DNA of 64,000 nucleotides. Source: Neckera pumila. Lineage: Eukaryota; Streptophyta; Bryopsida; Hypnales; Neckeraceae. How positions within the stretch are numbered: position 1 is the first letter of the stretch; each line of letters opens with the position of its first letter. The DNA is taken from the NCBI GenBank assembly GCA_963969595.1, contig OZ018408.1:39432108-39496107 (forward strand), in the 5' to 3' direction. The translations under genes and the position numbers were made by a program. Shown in pieces: positions 1-12,538 of the stretch. The notes beneath the pieces were generated by a model. The model had not been told where the DNA came from and did no database searches. It saw only the letters and a program-made list of their open reading frames with translations.

Positions 1-590
1 GACTAGTCATTATATATATATATACACACACACACATGAATGACATTGTACCCCATTGTCATAAAGAGAAAAAAAAATTTAAAGAAAAAATCTTAGAATT
101 TCTAGAAAATTTCTTTTTCAAAAAACTTGATAGACAATAGAATGATTCTTTCTATTTTAGTCATTTTATAATCTCATTTCTTAACTTTCATTAAATATTT
201 GGCAAAAAAGGTCAACCTTAACTATTGATAACTATATAGGTTGCCAAAGTCAAACTACAATAAAATCATCACTCAATATAGGATATTATCTTAGGTCTCT
301 CACTTTTACTTTTTGTCATTTTTAGTGTTTTCTACTTCTTTATTTTATGTTCCCTTCCATTTCCCTCTCTTCTCTCCCCTCTTCCGTATTCTTGTATGTT
401 TATTTCATTTAATTATTATATTAGACCTGCCTCTCTTGAATTCAATGATGACAATTTCTTGTTCAATTTTCAAAATCTCATTCATAAAGTGGCTACATTG
501 TGCACAACATTACGCATCTAAGCTAATTGTTTTCTAGTTGAAAAATTAAAGGGGTGGAATATTTTTGAGTCTACCAAAAGCTCAAAATTC

Positions 591-925
591 AACAAATATG
601 TTTACAAAGTTAGATAAGCTCACTTTTGTAGGCTTTGAAAGCTTTGAAGAAAGGTAAGAAGTTGGTTATAGGTTGCATATGGATTTGTCCAAGTCACATC
701 AACAAAATCAACTACAAGCCATATAGACTACCAAAGAAAGGCTTCAACAAATATATTTATAAAATTAGAGAAGCTCACTTTTGTAGACTTTAAAAGCTTT
801 GACTGAGTTGGAAACATCATAAGAAGTTGGAAACATCATAAGAAGTTGGCAGTAGGTTGCATATAGATTTATCCAGGTCACATCAATAAAACTAAATACA
901 AGCCATATAGACTCTCAAAGAGACA
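591..925. repeat. Tandem duplication of about 155-180 bp
   Basis: Units 591-740 and 747-925 share AAGCTCACTTTTGTAG, AGGTTGCATAT, and ACAAGCCATATAGACT. The second unit contains an extra direct repeat of GTTGGAAACATCATAAGAA. Flanks 1-590 and 926-1560 are AT-rich, with a short TA/CA microsatellite at 11-36, and show no gene. Confidence 0.65.
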
Positions 926-1559
926 CTTTTGTTTCATTGTTGGATAGATTGATGCCAGTGCACAAATTGAGTGCTTTGCCGTGGATACCATAAGATCTGG
1001 TTTACAATGTTGTTCGATTCTTTCAATTATTATGTATTATCAGTAACACTTTTAGATGTGTACTTGATACTTGAAAAAAAGCTAGCCTTGTTAGGTGAAA
1101 TTTTACATTCAAATTAGTGCAATTTATATTAGAATAAAAATGAAATGTCATTCAAATTTTGATGAAATTGTATAAAGTTGAACCAAATATATTTTGTAAA
1201 CAAAGGAGCTATTCATATTTGATATGGAGTACCTGTTAAAAATCTTAGTAATTATGACAACATATGACAATTGAGGAACCAAAACCTACTTTTCATATGA
1301 GCAAAAACTTGAAATATCATAATTTATCTGTGTGGTATTCAATATTACATATTTTTGTCAATTGGAATTTTATAATAAAAAGGATAAAGATCCACAAAAA
1401 AATTGTAATCTCAATACCTTTGCTATTGGAATGGGTTCCTATTTATCTTACTTGATAAATGTGGTTGTCAACCATCTCCTTAGTTTCTTGTTCATAATTA
1501 GCTTTTAATGAGAATGTTTGTCTTCACTATCAATCTCATTGAAGATATGTATATACGTA

Positions 1560-2165
1560 TAAGAAGAAGGTACCCTATGAAGGAAAAGCAAAAAAAAATT
1601 CTCTAAGTAGGAGAACTAGAAAAGTGCAGAATCACCAGAAAATACATACTTTGACATTTTAATTTGTAAAAAATAGGAAAAATAATTTTAAAAGAAACTC
1701 AAAAATTCCATTCGGGAAGACTTCATGTTAAAGAGATTTCACCAAAAAAATGAACTTGAAACCATCTTCAATGTTCAGAGTTGCGTGCGCAAGGGAGTCC
1801 TCTTTGCATGGATGTAGAGGATGTAAAATAAAATATTTTTTAATGCCCCTTTGTAGAAACATGAGTTCCTACTATGGAAATAGACCATAGAAATTTCAGC
1901 TCCATATCATTAAATTTGGGGACTCCTTACGTAGTAAAAACCTCTAAAACTCAAAACGTGACATATTAGTTTAAATATAAAATGATTTTTGAAAATTTCT
2001 GAAAAATATAAGATATGATGAAACTCAAAAAAAGAGTCTCCAATAAAAAATTCCAAATTCATGCAAGTCACGCTTCAGAAGTTATTGCAAAAGGAAGCTT
2101 TGACATTCCTTTTGTGACAATGTTTTAGTATTTTGCAGTACCGGTCTTTCTTGCAATCACCCTAA
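1560..2165. repeat. Dispersed repeat, copy 1
   Basis: Matches 21430-22050 in the same orientation, including GAGAACTAGAAA, CTTTGACATTTTAATTTGTA, AATAGACCATAGAAATTT and the closing TACCGGTCTTTCTTGCA. No coding frame. The family is unassigned. Confidence 0.6.
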
Positions 2166-2801
2166 TTTAATTAATTAGCAATCAACTAAAGAATTCAAAG
2201 GAATAACTATAAGTCCTAAATGAATGTTTTTGAACTTTGATTTATTTTAATTTGAATGCATTCATATATTAAGACTTGGTAAGCCTTTGAGCACAAAGCT
2301 ATGACACTTGTAAGATCAACTGTACCTTCAATTTGTTCTAATTGTTAGGATGAAAATAATTTATAATTCAAATATGACTATTGAATTTGGCGTAAAAAAG
2401 TAACTTTTGGAATTCAAAAAATGACCCTTCAAAAATCAACTTGAATAAAAAAATAAAATAAAGATCTTTAAATTTTATTATAATTAGATTTTAATGACTT
2501 GAACTCAAAGAAAAAAAATCTTATAATAATTACAAATATTCAATCTATTATCAATTTTAGAAGAAATTTCCCTTTTTTTAGGTTTTGAATTTAATTCAAA
2601 AACATTGGTTAGTGTAGCTGTTGATATAAGCATATGAATATCATGTATGGACCAAATTTTGCAACTATTGTTTGAAAGTTGTCATTAAATTATTCTTCTA
2701 AGTTACATTTTATGATGCATCTTCTCAAATTTGGAAACCTAGAATCCCTCCCCCCTATTATCCAAAATATTTTTTGATTTATAGGAATTGAATTAATTTA
2801 A

Positions 2802-3690
2802 CCCCTAAAGTTCCATGACTATGTTTTCACCAAAAATGCTCTATTGCCATTTGTAGTAGAAGTACAAAATTTTGAAAAAAAAATCATTTTTGGACACATG
2901 TAACCATAAGATCTTGTAGTACACTAACTTAAAAACATGTGGATAAAATTTCAGACATCTCCACCATGTGGATTGAAAGATATGAGTGTTTGAATCACAT
3001 AAATATATGCTTTTGGGGGCCCTGCAAAAAACCGGACAGCTGCCCTTCACAAGCTCACTTTCTATGAAAATGTCCAAAATGATGGTGCTTCTTTCAATCA
3101 TTTTTCTAGGCAAGTTGGCTACATGCTTGAAAAATTTCACATATAGGAAAAAAATAGTAAGTAGAAAGAAGTAGAAAATGGATTGTTGAGAATTTAGTTA
3201 TGGAATTGAAAGATGCCAATCCCAGTGTTTGTAATGTTGTAATAAATAGCCTACATCCTATGATTTTATTATTCCCAAAAATATTGAAAATTGAGTTGAA
3301 TAAAGGACTTCAAAGTTTATTTTAGAATAGAAAATCCATAATTGCCTGCAAACAAAAACTCTTCATAACTTTCATCTCATTGATCAAAATGGAATGATTC
3401 AAAGCTTTCCACATATATATAAATCTAAAAAACTAGGTTCAAATTTTTGTTTCTGAAAAAAGTGATTTATTTATTTATTTGCTTGGACTGCCCAGCCGAG
3501 AAAAAAAATAACATATGAGGCCATAACTTTTGATTCATATCTCCAAATGTCATAAAATTTTCTTCACATGAAAGATATTCCCGTTCACAACTTCTATTAA
3601 AGTTTGGGCCTAAAACATGCAAATCTCTGGTCATATGTGCCTTCCCAAAATCTTTGTGTTGCCAAAAATCGCATATTGGTCCTTTAGGGG
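2802..3690. mobile_element. TTAA element 1 (piggyBac-like MITE), 889 bp
   Basis: The ends are CCCCTAAAGTTCC and, inverted on the right, CCCCTAAAGGACC. TTAA flanks both sides (2798-2801 and 3691-3694). It has no coding capacity. The paralogous segment near 6541-6600 carries the same flanks joined at one TTAA with no insert, which shows directly that the element inserted there and duplicated TTAA. It is closely related internally to the element at 45045-45958. Confidence 0.8.
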
Positions 3691-5009
3691 TTAATTATTT
3701 TGGATGATATATTACTTTTATATTTTTAATTCTCATGTGTACTTAGTAACCAAAGTATAATAATTTAAGGGAGAAAGAAGTTTGCCAACTATTACAATAT
3801 GCTTTTGGCAACATCTCTAGCAAAGTGTTTTTAAAACCTCAAGAAATTTTGAAGTAGTAGGAATCTAAGAGCTTGGTAATTTTAAAGCAATGTTAGCAGT
3901 ATTTGCTACATTGCTTTTCACTTTCACCCACGTCCCAATATCTACTAACATATGTATGGAGTATTACATTGTAGAGTTTATCTTTAAGATATATAAAATT
4001 GAAGATCTAATTAAAAAAGTTACGGTTTCATTAAATCTAAGCAAAGTGGTGATAGACCAAATGGAAAACTTGCAAAGTATGAGACAATAAGAGATGGTAG
4101 ATCTAGTGCCTAACAAAAATAGGAACAATTCCAATCAAGGCTGAAGGAAAGGTTACAAAAATCATTTGGTAACAAGGCATGTCACTTGAAGTCCACAACG
4201 CAGGAACAAGAAGATTGCCATCCTTTCACAAATCTCAACTAACTATGAAGGAAAAAGTCACACACATCAAATCATTTAGTTAAGAAAACACTTCATATAC
4301 TATACAAAAATGGCAAACAAGGGTCTGTCATTTTTTAATCTCATTGGACCACTGTTTTGAAGTCAATGAAAAGCCATTTTGAGGCTATCCACCAACAAAG
4401 ATATCTACTTTCTAAAAGTCACATCAATTAAGAAAGAACCCCTTTGCCACTCTCCTATGACATTCACATGGTCTTTCAATATTTGAAAGTAAATATTGCC
4501 ATTGACGCTAATTTCATTGAAACTTCATATTAAAATTTAATGGAAGCTTCTGGTTTTTGAAGAAAAAATTGAAACCTAAAAGTTCACTAATGTTTTTTGA
4601 ATCTTAGCTTTGATGAAGTTACAACTTTAACAAAGTTACTAAAAATGTCAGTGTCCTACAAAAGTCCTACAAAAATTGTATAAACATATAAACCATTACT
4701 GCATTAACTTTGCATCTAGGATGGCATAAAAGAGAACAACTTGAGAGTCACATGAGCTGCATAGTGTTCCCATGGTCCGAGCAACAAAGTATATTGAATT
4801 TAGAAAAGGATTGAGGTGATGCTACATTTCAATAAAAAAAAGTTCTAATTCAGCTTATTAGTAATCAATCAAGGAATACAAAGGACTAACTACAAGTCCT
4901 AAATGAGTGCTTCCATGAAGTTTGATTTATTTAAATTAGAATGCATTCATATATTAACATTCATTAATTTTTTAAGCACAAAGCAATGACACTTGTAAAA
5001 TATTCAATA

Positions 5010-6070
5010 CATTCAATTTTTCCTAGTTGTAATAATGAAGATTATAAAGAAAGAAACACTTATTATACGTGAATGGTTCCTAAAAGCTTATATTTATCTT
5101 ATTAGTATTCATTTTAAAGGAATTTGAAGCTGAAACTTAGTAGTGATGTAATTATAATAGACTAGAAACTACTTAAAAAAATTAAATAAATATGAATCTC
5201 TTGTATAGATCTGTAGATTAAGTTTCCTTTGTATGTATTTTGAAAACATTAAATTTAAAAAAAAAATTCTTTTGGTGCCTAACCATCTTCATAGATTTGT
5301 AATAAATAGACCAATTTAGTTATATATTTTTACTCATTTTGTCTAATTTTCACAAAGTAAAATCAAATTTCAAGATCTCTATATTCTTCAAGTTTTGCAC
5401 TTTTTGAATTATCTTACCTAAGATTTAATTCTACACTTGATCTTCTTAGGCGCAATCTCCCCAATGAACTAAATATTGGCCAAATTGTTTTTAGATTTTC
5501 TTTTTTAGTTTAAAATAAACTTGAAAAATAGACTACTAAAGTAAACCACAAACTAGTTGTACAAGTGTTTCTTGCAATCACCAACGTTCACTCTAAGACG
5601 TCAACATCTCTAAATTTCTTGTTGCTTATATTCTTTGGTAGTTACTTTGAAAAGGATGGATGACTAGAAAAAAGTGATACTTTGTATGGAGCTCCAAGAG
5701 TTTATGTCAGATGGCATCTTATTAGTGGTCCTTGAATCCTACCAATATTTTAGTGCATTCATACCAAAGCTGTTGCTCTCATCTTCTCATTGCATTCAAC
5801 TATGAGCTAATTAATTGACATTAGATTATGTAATGCATCTTATGTTCTATTATTACCTTTTTTGTTTTTGTTGGTAATGTATGCTCTTGATTGGAGTAGT
5901 TACATTTATTGTGAAGGTGTACTTTTACCCCTTGAGGACAAATATTCAAATTTTGAACAATGGATGGAAACAAACACGTTTCAAACATACAAAAGGTGTT
6001 TCTCATCCATCAATTTCTTTTTGAAATTCATATGTTTGTTTTTTCAACATTTATCTGTATAGATTTTGAA
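5010..6070. other. AT-rich sequence without gene
   Basis: Sequence present only in copy B of the duplication. Two frames of about 60 codons overlap on opposite strands with no family resemblance. Nothing else recognised. Confidence 0.5.
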
Positions 6071-8289
6071 GACTTTGTTTTGAAACTATTTTATAATTCA
6101 AATGTTACTAGTAGGTTTGGCCTCAATAAATAACTATTTAAAATCAAAAAATAAATCTTCAAAAATCAACTTGAATATAAAAGTAAAAATCTAATATCTT
6201 TATAATAAATTATTTAAAAAAATATTTATTATGATTAGATTTTAATAACCTGAACTCAAAGGAATTTTTTAATGTAATAATCACAAATATTCAATCTACA
6301 ATCAATTTTAGAATCAATTTTCAATTTTCAATTTTGGATTTTAGATTTAGTTGAAAAATAATGGATGGTTAGTATAGCAATTGAACATAATCTTAAAGAT
6401 ATGATCTATGAACCATATTTTACAACTATTGTTTGAGAGTCCATTGAATTATTCTTCTAAATTGCATTTAAAAATACATCTTCATAATTTTAGAAATCAA
6501 GATTCTCCTTGATATTAACCAAAATTGATTCTTAATTTTATAGGAATTGAATTAATTTAATATCTTTTGGAATGTTATATTACTTTCATATTTTTATTTC
6601 TCATTTCTACTCAATTAGGAACCAAAGTATTATAATAAAGGAAGAAAGAGGTTTGCCAACTAATGGAATATGCTTTTAGCAAGAACCTCATGAAATTTTA
6701 AACTAGTAGAAATCTAAGCGCTAGATAGTTTTAAAGCAATGAGTAAGTAGTATTTGCTACACTGCTATTCTCTTTCACCCACATGTTGAAATTTTCCAAT
6801 CCAAATATTAAATTATAGAACCAATTAACAATTTTAGGTTTAGGGCCAGTTCTTGGATTTTCATGTTATTTAATTTAGAATGCTAGTGACAAAATACTCT
6901 AAGAGTTGTTTTTTTAATATTGGTAGAAAAACAATTTTGTTGTGAAAACCAAATACGTCTACTACTAAGCAAAATATGCTAAGTTAAATTTGGTGTCTTT
7001 GTTATTGCTTGGCTTCAATTATTCTATGTGCTAAATCCTTTAGCGCTATTAAGGCCATGTAATTTACAAAGGTTGGGGTTCCACATCTTGAATGACAAGC
7101 GTTTAGCTAGGAGTACATGTTTTGCTATCAAAATGCCAATAGAATCCACAAGTACTGTGGCGTGAACAAATAATATGCTCAATTACAAACAATGCCAATG
7201 TCACAGTGTTCACTGTCATGCCAACACTTGAACCACGCATAACTCATAGAACCAAGCACTTGAACTTATACTTTAATTGGAAATCTAGTACAAAGAGTCA
7301 CCGTTCTAACAAATCTAAGCAAAGTGGTGACAAACCAAATAGAAAACTTGTTGAATAGGAGACTAAAAGAGATAAGATAGTAGATCTAATGCCTGAAAGA
7401 GATAGGAACAGGAACAAGGTCCCATGTGAGGTCGAAGGAAGGTCACAAAGATCATTTGGTGACAAGGCCTGTCACTTGAAGTCCTCAACGCAGGGAGCAA
7501 GAAGGTTGTTATTGTTTCATAAGTCTCAACTAACTATGAAGGGAAAAGTCACGCATGTCAAACTATTTAGTTAAGAAAGTGCTTGATGTACAAGAAAGGC
7601 AAACAAGGAGCTGTCGTTTTTCAACTCTCACCAAACTTCACTGTTTTGAAGTCAATGACCATCCACTTTGAGCGTCTTCACCAACGAAGGTATGTGCTTT
7701 CTAAGAGTCACATCAATTGGGAAAGTCTAACCCGTTTGCCACTGTAGTGCGACGTTCACTTCATCTATCAATACATGAAACTAAATACTGCCATTGATGC
7801 TAAATTCATATGAGCGCCGTATTTAAATTTAATCGGATCTCTTGTTCTAGAAAAAAAATTAAAACCTATGAAAAGATCACTACCTTTTTTAGAATCTCAA
7901 CTTTGATGAAGTTACAACTTTAACAAAGTTCCTAAAATGTCAAGGTCCTACAAAAGTCATACACAAATTGTATAAACGTATAAACCATTAACTTTGCATC
8001 TAGTGGCATGAAATTGATTAGGAGGAGGCTTTGAGACTCACTCATGTGCTGTGTAGTGTTGCCATGGTCCAAGCGGCAACACAGTGTATTGTTTGTAAAA
8101 GGATTGAGGTGCTGCCACAAACGTTCCACAGAGCTTCTTTATGTTCCACAGCTTCTTGTGTTTGCTTCAAAGCGCTTTCGAACTCAAAGAGCTTCGTAAA
8201 ATCTTCTTACAATTAATTTTAGTCAGTAATGTTCCACACAAGTGCTGGTTCTGAGTTCTGGACAAGAATTACGCAAATGAACTCAGTGT

Positions 8290-8810
8290 GCAGTTGCAGA
8301 AAAAATTGATTCATTCTGTGAGAATTCGTCCAAGAAAGTGTAGTCCTGCGTCCCTTTGTTGCACTAATAGCTTAAGATAGATATGCGATGACCTTGCGGT
8401 GCAGAAGAACGCGCGATTATTCATTAACTTGTGGCCGTAGTGATATTCTTGTGCAATTTGCCGTGGAAACGTTTATGCAAAGGGATGTTGAGACAATGCA
8501 TCCAAAAAACTGTAGTACCCCATCGCCTTGTTCTACAGAACAAAACGTTCAAGATAGCTAGAGATTGGCCTACAAAATCAGCCGATTATTGAAATTCTGG
8601 CTCATAGATCTTGTGCAATTTATTCTGGAAAATATTTGTGCGAAGAGACTCGTTGTGCCGTTTAGGAAATTGTGAGAGAATGCATCCAAGAAAGTGTAGC
8701 ATTGAATCTTCTTGATCCAAAAAAAGTCTGAGATTTATAAATTGCCTTGCGGCGCAGAGTAACACCGGATTATTGATAAATTCGCGACTGCATAGAGGTT
8801 GTGCAATAAG
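8290..8810. repeat. Three degenerate tandem units of about 165-175 bp
   Basis: Each unit contains GAATGCATCCAAGAAAGTGTAG or a variant (8322, 8498, 8677 regions), then a variable part, then CCTTGCGGTGCAGA-like and TGTGCAATTT blocks. It lies downstream of the HMA gene in DNA of raised GC content. No open frame runs through the units, so a coding role is unlikely. Confidence 0.6.
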
Positions 8811-9097
8811 CAGGCGGTGTGAGTACCGAACACATCCACTCTAATATGCGTGGAGTCCGTCAGTTCCAGGTAAATAATCTCTAACTATAGAGACAGGAAT
8901 CGTCCTCATTTTTCTCCCTAGAGTACTATCCCTTAGGGTTTCAACTCAGCTCCGGTCAAAATTCCTATGCTATCAATCGGCAATCTCATCTCGACATATC
9001 GCTCCAATGTAGAGCCGATGCAGCTAATTAGACTATACAAAAATTCTGTAATTTCTTTCTGCAATGTCTACAATTTCTTCGCAATCTCTAAAATTTC

Positions 9098-9709
9098 TCA
9101 ACAGTCTATCTCCACTCGTGTTGCAATCGTTGGATTGACGCTGATGTAATGCGTTTCGGTGGAGTCTCTGTACGCAGGACACAGGCTCCGGGAGTATTCA
9201 TCGCCGCTTGATCGATTGGAGATTTGCCCAGGGACCGCTCTCTGTTCTCTCACGACGTACGACCTGCTGTTGTCTTCCTGGACATAACGGTGCGATTTCT
9301 GGTGCGACGAAACCTCGTATCGGCGCGTGCTGTACGAGCTCGACCAAAACGTGGCGTCGCTCTTCACTCGCCTCACTTGCTTCAGTGCTTGCGCACGATC
9401 CAAGCAGCCCGTGACAGTCACCCGCTGGTTACGGCCATCGCAATAAACGTCCCGAACGCTTCTCATTGCATAAAGCGCGTCTCGCACCTGGTCTTCACAT
9501 CGAGCGCAGCACATCGGCACCATCAAATCGAATGTGCTCAATATCATGGGAGGCGGCATTTGGAAAGCCTGAGAGTATGGGCCTGAGGTTTGCCGTCCGT
9601 ATTGAACGAAGTAGGCAGGCTCACTCTCACCGTAGAAAACCTCCTGCATGGACATTGCCATTGCAAACTCGAATGCTGAATTAGAAACACCAATAATCCT
9701 GCCTTTCAC
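9098..9709 (-). CDS. Heavy-metal-associated (HMA) domain protein, HIPP/HPP-like
   Basis: The 203-codon frame carries one HMA ferredoxin-like domain at about residues 57-122, with the metal-binding motif MCCARC (C68 and C71 form CxxC), a DVYCD strand and the family-typical QRVTVTG strand, followed by a K/R-rich helix ending in FW. HMA proteins of this class bind soft metals such as Cu, Zn or Cd or act as metallochaperones; the exact metal cannot be read. The 80-residue tail is Ser/Arg/Tyr-rich and ends EIDC, so there is no CaaX box four residues from the end and isoprenylation is unlikely (HPP rather than HIPP). The start is uncertain. The first 16 codons contain a sequence like a 3' splice site (pyrimidine-rich, ending TTCAG), so translation may begin at the ATG at 9661 (MAMSMQEV) or an upstream exon may exist. 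GC content is far above the flanks and domain codons are intact. Domain call firm, gene boundary moderate. Confidence 0.8.
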   Translation of the reverse strand: MKGRIIGVSNSAFEFAMAMSMQEVFYGESEPAYFVQYGRQTSGPYSQAFQMPPPMILSTFDLMVPMCCARCEDQVRDALYAMRSVRDVYCDGRNQRVTVTGCLDRAQALKQVRRVKSDATFWSSSYSTRRYEVSSHQKSHRYVQEDNSRSYVVREQRAVPGQISNRSSGDEYSRSLCPAYRDSTETHYISVNPTIATRVEIDC

Positions 9710-9924
9710 TTGTGGTTGTCCAGTGAATCACTAATTGGAATGCGCTTGGCAAAGCTGGCGAGGTTGATCGTGAAATGACCACCGTTGTAGAGAAACAGGG
9801 GAGTTGTGGACAACACTCTCTACGATAGAATTAGAGCCTTATTTAACCAAGACCTTGAGCAGTAGTAGTTGCAGTAGGCATGCCGAGTGCTCAACAAGCT
9901 GTTGAACTTCTGAGGAGAAGCTGG

Positions 9925-9937
9925 AATGCATATATAC
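9925..9937 (-). promoter_or_regulatory. Candidate TATA box of the HMA gene
   Basis: On the minus strand this reads TATATATGC, the only good TATA-like string in the GC-richer DNA just upstream of the HMA gene. It lies about 215-265 bp upstream of the two possible start codons, leaving a plausible 5' leader at 9700-9900. That leader contains a 12-codon upstream frame (MPTATTTAQGLG) starting near 9877. Position and sequence only; no transcript evidence. Confidence 0.3.
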
Positions 9938-10249
9938 CAGTTGTGGCTGCACAGGCCGCAGGAAGCGACAAGCGCGTCAGAGCATGAAGAAAGATGGAGG
10001 GAGGAGATTCAAAGTGCGGCACAGGCCGTCCTTCCAGGCAGGACCGTCACGGCAGTTGTGTTCCTTTACCTCTCCCCGAGGTATGATACCCACTGGAATC
10101 CGAGCAATTCCAACTGCATCATGGCTGCGAGTGAGTGGCATTGCACCGCTCTTTCTCACTGTACTGTACAGTACTTGCTCATAATCAACCTGCAATTTCC
10201 ACCTCTCAATTCCAGATGTTAACGCTGACGTAGATTTTATCACATAGCA

Positions 10250-11164
10250 TGTGATTTTACGGACTACACATCTCGGAAGGTGAGCGAGACTGATTCAGCA
10301 TGGAACCGAAAAGGCAAGGAGTCCAGCTTCGACTAGCCATAATATTCTCTCGTCCATTGCGTAAATCCTAAAATTCAACTTGAAGGTGAAAGCTCATCAG
10401 AAGTCTAGTTTCTTGTTCACTTTGAAAATCTGAAAAGTATTGAATCTCGTTTACGCATAGAAAACATATGACCTCATTTAGTAAAATGTAAAATTGCTCT
10501 TTATACAAAACATCTCAGCCCAAGTTGCACTTGAAAACGATATTTCACAATGTTCAAATTCGACGGGACCTTCAGATGTTGGAACTCTTGGATTTCATGA
10601 GACTCTTGTACAATACGTCTCGTTTTTTTTCCACTTGCACAGTGCTCAAAACTTTTTGAAATTCCATTTATAGAAGCAAAAAAGCGGCTGAAAATCGAGA
10701 GATTTGTCTGAAGTAATGTTACACTTGTCATTCCGTGCCATTCATAATATCAGGAGGGATCCCAAAGAATTCTCTGCTGACCAGGAAAGGAGGCAAAAGG
10801 ATGTACCGAAAAGCAGGACGAGGGGCGTAGGACAAACAACATGTTTTTCCAGCTTCGCTGAAAAAAAAAGTCTTACAAGTGGCAGTCCCAATCATGCGCA
10901 GAATCAGTGGGGAGGTACCAAAGAGAAGGTCGATGTTTTTTGCGCTTAGCTTCAATCGATGTGACAGTGTCAGAGTGAGAAACGACTATCTGACGCTAGT
11001 ATGCAAGTTGAGTGAATGCATGCATTTTGAATTTGGCCATGTGGAGGATTGTATGCACATGTTTCACCTGGCTTGTCCCCGTCTTCATCAATGCAGCTTA
11101 GGCGACATGGTACACTTTCGGAACTAGTGCATGGGAACTGCTACTGTGATGATGCTATCGTGTA
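10250..11164. other. GC-richer sequence upstream of the HMA gene, no gene called
   Basis: Several short overlapping frames (75-98 codons) on both strands show no recognisable domain. GAGCGAGACTGATTCAGC at 10280 foreshadows the motif that starts the tandem units at 11165. It could be decayed unique sequence or distal promoter. Confidence 0.4.
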
Positions 11165-11510
11165 ATGCCGATGAGACTGACTCAGCTTCAGGAATCCATG
11201 ACCTTGGGCACCAAATTCGAAATTTTCCAACGCAAGTTTTCAGATATTCTCGGTATAGTACCCTTGCACAAGTTACGAGCTGAAATGGAGCTTACCCAAT
11301 TTCAGTGCAAGGGTACCACTCAAATGATAAAGCTGTGTCGTGCAGGCGAGACTGACTCAGCCTTGATCATGAATCCAAGACCCTCGACACCGAGTTCAAA
11401 ATTACATTTTCCAATGTAAATATTCACTGATATCTCGGTACAGTACCTTTGCACAAGTCTTGACTATTATTGAATGGAGCTTAAGTTACCCAATTTCAGC
11501 TTGTCCTCCA
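11165..11510. repeat. Tandem duplication of about 180 bp
   Basis: Two units start GAGACTGACTCAGC (11172 and 11347) and share AATCCAAGACC-type, TTTTCCAA, TATCTCGGTA(C)AGTACC and TTGCACAAGT blocks, ending TTACCCAATTTCAG. An 84-codon frame covers the first unit but does not persist into the second. From 11511 to 12534 nothing else is recognised. Confidence 0.65.
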
Positions 11511-12538
11511 ACAATGAGATTTAAATATACAAATGAGTGAGTGCAGGTTTTGCGATGTAGTTGAGATTTGATCGAATCGAACCGAAAGAACAGTGTGAGA
11601 ATGCTGAGGGGTCACTCATGAACTACGGCGCTTTCATCAGAATTTGAACGAATCCAAATTGCAGATGTCGAAAAGATCCCTGGCATGGACACTACGGTAC
11701 TCTTCTTGGTCGAATCTTGGAAGCAGCGATGGTATTTCCTAGACCTTGAGTGAGAACCTGTCCCAGAGAATTCGAAGAGGGCATTCCTAATTTCATTTTG
11801 CACCTTTTATTGGCATTTTCCATGATTCACAACATTTCAGAGAACCCTTGTTGAGCATCCTTTGAATTGACTTGACAAGGGATCCCTGAAATTCAGCCTA
11901 TTTGAGCGAATGAGAGTCTTCAAACCAAGGTGCCATATTCTACACTTGCGGACTAAGTTTGAGCTTTTACTTTAATTTCATTCAATTACCTCAAATTTGG
12001 CATGACTTTGCTCTAAGTAATTTAGATAGGTGTGAAGCCACTACTATCCAAGAATGCCATGTATCATGACATTTTTAGCCCTCGTTGCACCCTTTACTTC
12101 GGAAATCAAAGATTAACAAGATAAAATGTGCCATGCTTACACGGGCTAAAATAGACACAATATTATGTTTGTTGCCTAAGTGTGCCGCATACGGAGGCTC
12201 CAGAGTCTCTTCCAGAACAACCCTTGATTGACGTTACTGCCACCATGGTATTGTCTCTACTTTACAAGTAGCTTCCTAATTTACTCCATCTCCCAAAATT
12301 AGGAAGCTCTTTGATGGACAGCATTGGCATGTTTTGATTGAAATATGGAGTGGACCTTACAGTATATGGGTTTAGTAAGGGAAAAGAACAACAGGGAATA
12401 GTAGAAATTAGCTAAACCACCCCAAGCATACTCTTTATTTGTGTGGAGAAATATGAGTTTGTTCCTCTTCTCTCATCTTTCTTTCTTCTCTGTGGTAGGA
12501 ACGAGGAAATTTAAAAGTTGCAAACAGAGCCTCATTAA

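Larger units (their letters stand above)
2170..8115. repeat. Large tandem duplication, two diverged copies
   Basis: Copy A (2170-4840) and copy B (4855-8115) share long collinear blocks: 2170-2320 with 4860-5005, 2340-2800 with 6075-6560, 3695-3945 with 6560-6785, and 4010-4835 with 7290-8110. Differences are a TTAA element in copy A, and about 1 kb (5010-6070) plus 0.5 kb (6790-7285) extra in copy B. A third partial copy lies at 19480-20060. No intact gene is seen; the origin may be an old transposon. Confidence 0.65.

Noticed and set aside
9208..9684. Three plus-strand frames opposite the HMA gene
   Set aside because: They are antisense shadows of a coding region whose domain is clear on the minus strand.
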